Assembly (NCBI GenBank): GCA_037952775.1
Contig: JBANAY010000003.1
Span: forward strand, 5,456,001-5,520,000
Direction of reading: 5' to 3'
From: Clonostachys chloroleuca
Taxonomy: Eukaryota > Ascomycota > Sordariomycetes > Hypocreales > Bionectriaceae
DNA: 64,000 nt
The notes under the pieces are model-generated. The model saw only the letters and a program-made list of their open reading frames with translations, ran no database searches and was not told the origin of the DNA. Positions 54,756 to 64,000 of the stretch are shown piece after piece. The translations under genes and the position numbers were made by a program. The stretch's first letter is position 1, and every line of letters starts with the position of its first letter.

Positions 54756-56378
54756 TCAGCCTCCCAATGACGACCTGCGGTCCTGACTCTGTCGGGTAGT
54801 CCATGTACCTTGGAGGTCTCCAATATACCGGTTGACTTGCGCAAATTTCGTAAGGTCCCATCTCCGCTGCATTTCGGCTTGAATAACTTGCTTGTCCTCA
54901 GGGGCCGACATGAAGAAGCCCAGCGTATAGGTAGGCCAGTTTCCGATGAAGCATCTTGCCCACCCATCATCATGCTCGTATTTCTTGAAAACTTGAATCG
55001 CTCGCCTGATCTGCCAACAGTCGTGCGATACTTCTAAGGGCGGCCCTGGCTCTGAACAGGGTAGCATTTGCTTCCACAGCAATGAAACGATGATGGCATA
55101 GAGAGAGCCTGCGTCCTTGTAGTATTCTTCCTGGATGGCTGAGTTATCCAATGTGGACTGTGGTTCTTGGCTTCCGAAGAGCATCATTTCGTATCCCAAG
55201 ACCTCAGACCCGATAGATTGCATGTCCATCGTAAGTGGCAGAGAGTTCCGGCGCTGTTGGCGGAGCAGTAAAGCGAGCCGAAAGAGTGCAATGGGAATAC
55301 CAATCACGGGACTATCCAAGCGCCCCGAGGCTGTAGTAAACGAAGACCGATCCAGTAAGTTCTCTGCCTGATACCAGAAGTCAATGTAGGAGTTAAAATT
55401 TGGTCCGAACAGTTCCGTCCAGAGGCCTGTCGTCATGTGGAATATGTGATATAAAACGCTCTCCACGGCCAAGAAGTCGAACAGCCGATCAATAACCATA
55501 GGGCGGTCCAAAAGCCGTAATGCAATGATGCTCATCGCCGCATTTAGGTGTCGAGGGATATCGGAATACGTGCCCCAGCCCATACACTGTCAGGGCATGA
55601 AAGTGTTAGCATCTAAATTAAGACAACAGGGTCATTCGCAGGCCATGGCCAGCTTACCCCGTGGATATACAATAAAATAATCGATGTCAACAGGCCGTCG
55701 TTAGTTTCAGGCTGAGACGGAGCAGCAAGCAACTGAGAGAGCTTCGTAATGGCTCTGGAGTAATAAGTTAAAGCCAGCTCACGCATCTGTACACATTCAT
55801 CAATTGAATGGAGGTGTGATGTGGCACATGCTAAGACTGAATAGTATAGGGATTTATGCGACGCCATTAGACGCAAGATCTCAGTCAGCCATCCATGATA
55901 GAAGCCTGAATGACATCCAGGGAGGATTATTAGGCCATAGTATGTATCAACGAAGTGACGGCAGATGATAGGTTCCAGGACATGAGCCATGGCCCGGTGT
56001 GCCATGACTGGCTCAAGAGAATGAAGAACGAGCGTTTGGGAGCGATCGGCGGAAATTACCAATTGGTCGTCATTGGGAGCCCCTTGCCCAGCTACCGGAA
56101 CATCGTCGTCTAGCACTGTTTTGTGGTGTCTTGATTGGTGGTGAGACAAGAACCGGCGATCGATACTGTCATTCGCCTTGGGCCATCTGCATTCTCGATT
56201 GGCGGATCCGCAACTTTGGCAGATAGGGAGCGTTTCGTCGCACTTTACTCTCCGTAGCCTGCCTATGTCGTTATCCAATTAGTAGATGGCGGCCAAGTTT
56301 GGGAGGTTGGGAGGCTTCTGGCTAACAAGTGAGGCATCCAGTCTTTGTACGTAGTCTTGCTCGTGCAGGCTTTTTCAT
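54756..56378 (-). CDS. Zn2Cys6 transcription factor (Fungal_trans_2 type)
   Basis: First exon 56378-56327 is only 52 nt and encodes MKKPARARLRTKTGCLTC. After intron 56263-56326 the cluster continues RLRRVKCDETLPICQSC and RECRWP, completing six cysteines. Without that exon the zinc cluster would look broken. A second intron (GTAAGC...ACAG near 55670-55590) joins LYIHG to CMGWGTY. The rest fits PF11951: HFVDTYYGLI, FYHGWLTEILRLMASHKSLYYSVLACATSHL, HLNAAMSIIALRLLDRP. As drawn it ends at 54756; a short 3' intron could move the end to 54719. Converges on the other regulator. Confidence 0.84.
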
Positions 56379-56933
56379 GGCGGTAAGATAGCGATTTTCT
56401 GATGGGACACGAGGTTGATCAGAGCGGGGATGCATCAACCCCGAAATACTGGCGGTGGAGGCACTTTATGAAAAGCAGATGGTGAGTTAGTCAGCCTGAT
56501 CATGTTCGCAAGCGGCTTAGGATCATTGCCTCCTCTCTATTGGCTAGCTGAGCAAATCCAAGTCATGCCGTTGACAGACTAACAAGAAAGGTGGAGTATG
56601 GCAATCGTCACCATGGAGCAGGTCAGCTTCAAAAACGGCTGGCTCTGTCATCTGTGAATTAGTCCCGCAAGGCGTGCTGGTTTAAATTGATGAGCTATAG
56701 CAAGGAATTTCATCTACTAGAAGAGCTCATGGCGGTGCTCGAGAGTCGAACCCGCATCTACAGAGCGGAAACTACTACCGAGACGCTCAGCACCCAGCAA
56801 ACCCGTATTGGCTTTTCCTTGAAGACCCATACGTGGATATATGGCAACAAGTAACCTTTCTTTGCATCTCCATCATGCATAGCAAGAAGCAATAGTGTTG
56901 AAACTCCTCATTTATACCCTCCTCAATACTATA
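56379..56933. other. Intergenic with tRNA-like segment
   Basis: 555 bp between the TF and the MFS gene, containing the tRNA-like segment at 56733-56796. Otherwise no feature. Confidence 0.5.
56733..56796 (-). ncRNA. tRNA-like sequence (truncated, GTA loop)
   Basis: On minus, GGTGCTGAG pairs with CTCGAGCACC (9 bp, one bulge). A GGTAGTAG D-loop-like stretch and a box-B-like GGGTTCGACT are present. CCGC...GCGG closes a loop that contains CTGTAGA, as in tRNA-Tyr. The length is only about 64 nt and the variable and T stems do not fold normally, so this is a tRNA relic or SINE head rather than a working tRNA. Confidence 0.35.
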
Positions 56934-58954
56934 TTATTCCACCTGTCCCTTCGCAATATCATCGTCAACAAGCTTCCAGTACTTACTAGCACTCTTCACC
57001 CGGAACAACTTTCCATATTTAATCATGACTAGAAAGACAGATGAGGCAACCATGGCAATGAAGGCGGCAGAGATGAAACAGTTCTGGTAGCCCAAGTTGG
57101 TAATCCATGGGGTAATGCTTGTGCCACGATACACTTGTCAGTACAGCTTGAAATATTCTCATGAAAGCGTTGGGAAGTCGCACAACAATTAGTTACGTAC
57201 CCGTAGCTGATAGCAAACGACATGGTGTTTCGGACGATAATCACAGCAACGAGTGCATCAGAACTGATCGCGTGATAGCTATCGATCAGATAGTTTACGC
57301 TGAGAGTAACGCCCATTGTCATGGTGAAGGCCAAGCATCCCATTGCAACACAGAGGCCCATCCAGTGGATTCCGTGCTGGGCACCGACACCCCAGAGAAT
57401 CAGGGAGCTTGGCACTATGATCACGCATAGACTGAATGGCCACAGGCGATGCTCCGCCTCCATTATGCCGTTATTTCGGCGGGCGAGCTTGATGGTCAAC
57501 CAGTCGCTCAGCCTGCCAGAGGTCAAGGATCCCACTATCACCCCAACGCAGCAGGAGAGATAGCTTAGTCCGACCATGGAGGAAGAAAAGTTGTAAGGCT
57601 CTCCTGACAGAACGATAGATGCAGTAGCACCGAGAACGTTGAACCAGATCAGGTAAGAACCGTAAGAGAAGCCGGCATAAAATATGACAGGCCATGAAAG
57701 AAAGGTGAGTGCCCTGACTACGCGTTGCAGCATATTCTGGCCTGGGGCTGGATACCAGACTGCCAGCTTCTGAACAAAGGATCTTGGTGCCGCATATACT
57801 TCACCATTTTCAGCCAAAGATGTACTAGCAGGTAGATTATTGATCTTTTCACTGGCCGGGAGGTCCTTGGCCTTGTGGTCTGTATTAGTTACCGGTCCTG
57901 TCTGGATTCGGGTTTCCTGCGCAGATTGCACCCGGTGGTAGTTTGTCTCTTCCATGAAGAGAAAGAGGAAAACGAAAGCAGCAGCGAGGAAAATGGCAGG
58001 CCAGTAAAACACCCACCGCCATCCCTGGTATTCTGCGATGAAGCCACAGATGACAGGCGCAAAGTAATTACTCCCAGCCAGAGAAAGGGCGTATATTCCC
58101 ATATATGTACCGCGCTCGTGAGTGAAGTACTAGCCAATAGTATTGTTAGAGCTATTTCTGAACTTTTGAATATATTAAACTCGCAGGTTTTGACAAAACT
58201 TGTGAGTCGTGTCACCGGGGAGCTTAACCTTACAATGTCGGTAACGGAGATCTCAGGAAGGGCTTCAATCGGTGAGATGAAGAATCCTTGCAGAATAGAC
58301 TTGGCAATCCATTCGCCGTCGCTCTTGATATGTGCACTGTGGGGAGAAGAAAGGTAAGTGAGTAAAGCGCCAACTCAAGTTTTACAGGAGGTGAGGCCTA
58401 CCCCCAAATGCTTGTACCCTAGGGAATGAGGAGTTAGTATATAGTACCACTACCCGATGAGGCGATTGACTTACGATGGCACCGATCACGGTAAGAAGAT
58501 AGCAGAGACGCTTGCCATAGCAAGCGGAGAAGGGCTGCCAGAATAGTAGACCCCATCCCAGGAATAGGTACATATACCCGGTCCCCTCATTGAGGGTAGC
58601 AATGGAGACACCAGTCGCTCCAGAAAGCGGCACAAGGACCGAGTATACGTTAGAAACAGCGATTCCGGTAAACCAAGTAAACCTATAACACACGTGAGTT
58701 TGAAAACATTTGCATCCTTAGTTATATACCACTCGATTTGGATGTGCTTACAAATTCTGGCACAGAAGGGAGAGCAACTTGCGCCGGGGAGCCCAATTCA
58801 AGGGGTCGTTAGGGTCGTTGGAGGGCGGTGGGATCAAGATGATGTCGCCATCGCTGCTTGAGTGACGAGTTTGCAGGTTATGATCGAAGTCGACGAGACG
58901 CGCCGTGCCTGGGACAGGAACCCTGTTCGCCATGTCTTCCGGGGAATTGGGCAT
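56934..58954 (-). CDS. MFS transporter (DHA1-like)
   Basis: About six exons from 58954. Exon junctions read [41 protein letters not shown] and SYG|ITPWITN, each with GT-AG ends. The N-terminal tail ends with the fungal MFS signature [13 protein letters not shown]. Twelve TM segments are recognisable, with [17 protein letters not shown] and the [13 protein letters not shown] loop. A long cytosolic middle loop carries charged and proline-rich residues. Exporter or importer of a small molecule in the plasma membrane; it belongs with the surrounding oxidative genes. Ligand not readable. Confidence 0.88.
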
Positions 58955-59809
58955 GCTTGGACTGTCTTATCAATGCTCAAAGATCAGAATGAATAATATT
59001 GTGTCAGAGAATGCAGGCTGGCGTAACGACAGTTTGAGTTGAAGGGTTGAAGGGTCCCTACACAGGGCAGTCACAAATGTTATATACACCTATAGAATCA
59101 TATATCAAGCCGAGCCTGGTGTTTATCAGGTTTCCCCGCGATAACTATTAATCCCGGCAACTTGGCAAGCGAGACCACATGGCGGAGGTGGAGCACGCAA
59201 ATAACTGCCATTGGTTAAATATGAAGCTTACAAGATAAGTCCAGGATTACGCCGGTGGTGATATCCAGGCCTAGACCGACGACGATGAGCCGCTGATAAA
59301 TGCTTCAAGTTTCGGCCGATGAGAGTGTAGAGCCAATCGAGTCTAATTACGAGTCTCCGTAGGACCGGCCCTGTCTCGACGAATAGGACATAATAGCGAA
59401 CTCCGCTCTGCAATCCTGGCGATCTACATGGTTTAATAAATGGATCTGCTATCTAAACTAGACTTGTTACGGCATCAGCCGAGTTTCGGGGTTTACCCTA
59501 TAGATATGTCATGATCTTCTCAACCCTGCTGCAATGAGTACGCAACGTAATGAAATCGGGGCTTAATTAGTGTTTCCCAGGGACTAAGGCTTCTCCCTCA
59601 TACATCCCACGTCCCGTAATAGCTTCGAATTTTCTTGAATCAGGTACTTGATTCAATGCAGTAGATATGTGAGGATAACAAAGTATGGCATAGTTAGATC
59701 CCTCACTACTAACAATTTGACCGGTGTCTTCAGATTGAGATTCACCGTCGTGAAGGAACTGACTTGTACTAATCTATTATCCACTAATCAACAGGCTACC
59801 CTTGATGCA
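58955..59809. other. Intergenic
   Basis: 855 bp, promoter of the MFS gene and 3' flank of the OYE gene. No coding signal. Confidence 0.5.
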
Positions 59810-61726
<1,917 letters not shown>

Positions 61727-63759
61727 ATGTCTTGGAAACCCATCGCCCAAGCATCTCAGACCAACTTGCTGCAATCTATTCCAGAACATTGGCGGCTGGA
61801 TCTGCATAAATACAAGTCGCTGAAGGATGTCACGAGCGTACCTTATACCTGTGGCATTCTGACTGATACCCAACTCAGGATTACCGAACTCACGGCAGTT
61901 GAGATAGTGAGAGATCTTGAGGCTCGCAAGCTCAGAGCAGTGCAGGTTTTAGAAGCCTTTGCTGCCCGTGCTGCCATTGCTCACCAACTGGTAAGACAGG
62001 ACTTCCTGAGTAAGGGGTTCGACTAACGTCAGATTAGGTCAATTGCCTGACCGATTGGTTCTTTGAAGAGGGTCTACGGCAAGCAGTAGAGCTTGACGCT
62101 ATTCTTGACTCTGGCGGTAAATTAAAGGGTCCATTGCACGGAGTTCCTATTGCTGTAAAGGTACGTAGAAGCATCCCATAACATCCCATAACATCCCATA
62201 ACGTGGAGATTAGTTGCAATGTACTCACGCCAACTTCCTTAGGACTTCCACTTTCTCAAAGGTCATCCTACAACAACGGGCTATGTTTCAAAGAGAAATT
62301 TTGTTTCTGATCATGATTCTGCCCTGGTAGCCACGTTGCGTGCCGCTGGGGCGGTGTTCTTCTGTAAGACAACCATGCCCCAGACGGGGATGGCACTAGA
62401 GACGGCCAGCAATCTTTGGGGTCGAACCCTGAGCCCCTTCAACATCGACCTAAGCTCCGGTGGCAGCTCAGGAGGAGACGCGGCCTTGGTCGCGATGAGA
62501 GGCTGTCCGATCACACCCTCCACTGACATGGGAGGATCCATCCGCGTGCCAGCTGCTTTCAACGGACTGTACGCCATTCGACCTACTGCAGACCGCGTGC
62601 CAAAAGGCGGCATGGACAACATCAACAGCACGGGGCAGACAACAATTCAATTGTCCTGCGGGCCCATTTGTCACTCTATCAGCGACCTCGAGTTGCTTAC
62701 GAGGGTCATTAATGCGTACCCGAACAATAAATATGACGTTACCTGTGCACCAGTTCCGTGGAGGATCCTGGATACCTTGAATGGCAAACTCGCAATTGGA
62801 ATGATGAAGTGGGATGGTGTGGTTATGCCTCACCCACCGATACTCCGAGCCTTGAGCCATGCCAAACAAGTGCTCGAACGGGCCGGACACCAAGGCTAGT
62901 CTCTCATCTCATACGATGCTCTAACCATCGCTTACCCGAGTCGCAGTCATTGAATTCGATCCGCCCTTTGATTGCTGGGACGCTTCTCAGACAACGGTAA
63001 TAAGAGCGTTACCAAAAAAAAAAAAAAAAAAAAAAAAAAAAAGCGGCGAGCAGCTCACTAACGAACGGCTATTTAGTTCGATATATACTACCAGTCAGGG
63101 GCAGGACAGACGCTAGCCGCGGTTGAAGCTTCCGGGGAACCACTTATGCCAGCGGTTGCTGATCTGCTCAAGGTTTACAACACGAGAGAGCTCTCTGCCC
63201 TAGAAGCATTGGGAGTATGTTAGCCCGCTTAAAAGATGATAAGGATTTTGGCTTCCTAACCATATGATAGTTGAACGCCAAAACCAGAATCTTCAAAGAA
63301 CGATTCCGCGATGCGTGGAGCGAAACAATCCGCAAAACCGCGACCAGCCGTCCTATCGATGCACTCATCTGCCCCCCAGCACCGTCAGCAGGCATTCCTC
63401 ACAACTTCAACATCTACTGGGGATATAGCTCATTATTCAACCTCCTTGACTATCCCTCTGTGATCCTACCGATCCCCAAGTTCAAGATCGATGCCCAGAA
63501 GGACCCTGTGGACGTCCACTACCGGCCGCTGGAAACGAATGCTTATGACAAGGCCAATCATGAATTGTGTAAGCCTGTCAATTCTGGGCCCCAGAGTTGA
63601 ACTCGTGTTCAATCGCTGATGTCCCTTTTCCCGTGAACAGACGATCCAAACCTATTCTCGAACCAGCCGTCGACGATCCAGATTGTGGGACGCCCTTTTG
63701 AGGACGAAGAGCTGATTCGAGTAGCATCAACTTTGGATACACTACTTCGCTCTATTTGA
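61727..63759 (+). CDS. Amidase (amidase-signature family)
   Basis: Seven exons: 61727-61990, 62038-62160, 62243-62894, 62947-62996, 63077-63214, 63271-63568, 63641-63759, total 547 residues. The Ser-cisSer-Lys centre is visible: Lys in GVPIAVKDFHF, GGSSGGDAAL, and nucleophile Ser in DMGGSIRVPAAF. It hydrolyses amides such as acetamide or fatty-acid amides. Intron 3 (62895-62946) starts GC rather than GT, with a CTAAC branch and CAG end. Intron 4 holds an A29 tract, and intron 2 a triple 10-bp repeat. Length fits fungal amidases. Confidence 0.93.
62172..62201 (+). repeat. Three copies of CATCCCATAA in amidase intron 2
   Basis: Perfect 10-bp tandem triplet within the intron; likely slippage. 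Confidence 0.9.
63014..63042 (+). repeat. A29 homopolymer in amidase intron 4
   Basis: Twenty-nine consecutive A inside an otherwise ordinary GTAATA...TTTAG intron. Length is uncertain in any assembly. Confidence 0.85.
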
Positions 63760-64000
63760 GCTAAGTCACATGGGAGGGTTCAGCAAGGCAACCGGCAGAG
63801 GATAGCAGCTCAGTGAAGGATATTTCGACAGAGACGCCTGGACCGAAGGGGGCTCGTTAGTGCCTTCATTGAGTACATATGTAACACCAAATTTATGGGA
63901 CCGTGATCCATGATTGCTCAAGTCCGAAGCATAAAATCCTTGGAGCTGCCACACGCAAAGAAGTACTAGCACATGAGGCAACAACACAGCTCAACTCTTC

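Noticed and set aside
62172..62201. Three-copy repeat as a CRISPR-like array
   Set aside because: Ten-base units without spacers, inside a eukaryotic intron.
63766..63987. 73-codon minus-strand ORF with a hydrophobic start at the window edge
   Set aside because: Too short, no recognisable domain, and the gene could continue beyond the window; cannot be supported.

Overview
The window looks like chromosomal DNA of a filamentous ascomycete, most likely a Fusarium-like Sordariomycete. Genes are interrupted by short (50-90 nt) GT-AG introns with CTAAC/CTGAC branch sites. Gene families are typical of plant-associated fungi: PL3 pectate lyase, Zn2Cys6 regulators, DUF3632, DUF3425, questin-oxidase-like, and a pogo/Fot-type transposon. 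All identifications come from reading motifs; no database search was possible. Gene spans include introns, and exon joins were checked by reading frame.

Left part (0.2-17.1 kb): pectate lyase, a small Cys-rich protein, an F-box/2EXR-like protein, an amino-acid permease with one frame break, a HpcH/HpaI-type aldolase, a Zn2Cys6 regulator, a 2OG-Fe(II)-oxygenase-like protein and a secreted trypsin-fold protease.

Middle belt (17.3-34.1 kb): mostly decayed or disrupted genes. These are relics of a 2-keto-4-pentenoate hydratase, a TF-like regulator, a short-chain dehydrogenase (SDR), a DUF3632 protein, a quinone oxidoreductase, a bZIP-type DUF3425 protein and a GMC oxidoreductase. Among them sit an intact amidohydrolase and a divergent pair: an FHA-domain protein kinase and a large coiled-coil protein of unknown function.

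Right-centre (35.7-46.4 kb): a compact, apparently intact catabolic island. A proline-iminopeptidase-like hydrolase and a 13-exon choline/GABA-type permease diverge from a CGG-rich promoter. Five minus-strand genes follow: SDR, a bacterial-type TAXI solute-binding protein, class II aldolase, dienelactone hydrolase and an NAD(P)-binding protein. Three of their upstream regions share an ATTCCGAA motif.

A 1.8-kb pogo-like transposon (46.8-48.6 kb; TA target duplication, 42/43-bp TIRs, two TGG-to-TAG nonsense codons) separates this island from a second one (49.2-63.8 kb). That one holds a questin-oxidase-like (Baeyer-Villiger) enzyme, two convergent Zn2Cys6 regulators, an MFS transporter, an old-yellow-enzyme reductase and an amidase.

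A recurring oddity is loss of one nucleotide, often in a G run, in otherwise well-preserved reading frames and in one transposon TIR. This suggests either homopolymer errors in the assembly or young mutations, so I do not call those genes dead on that basis alone.
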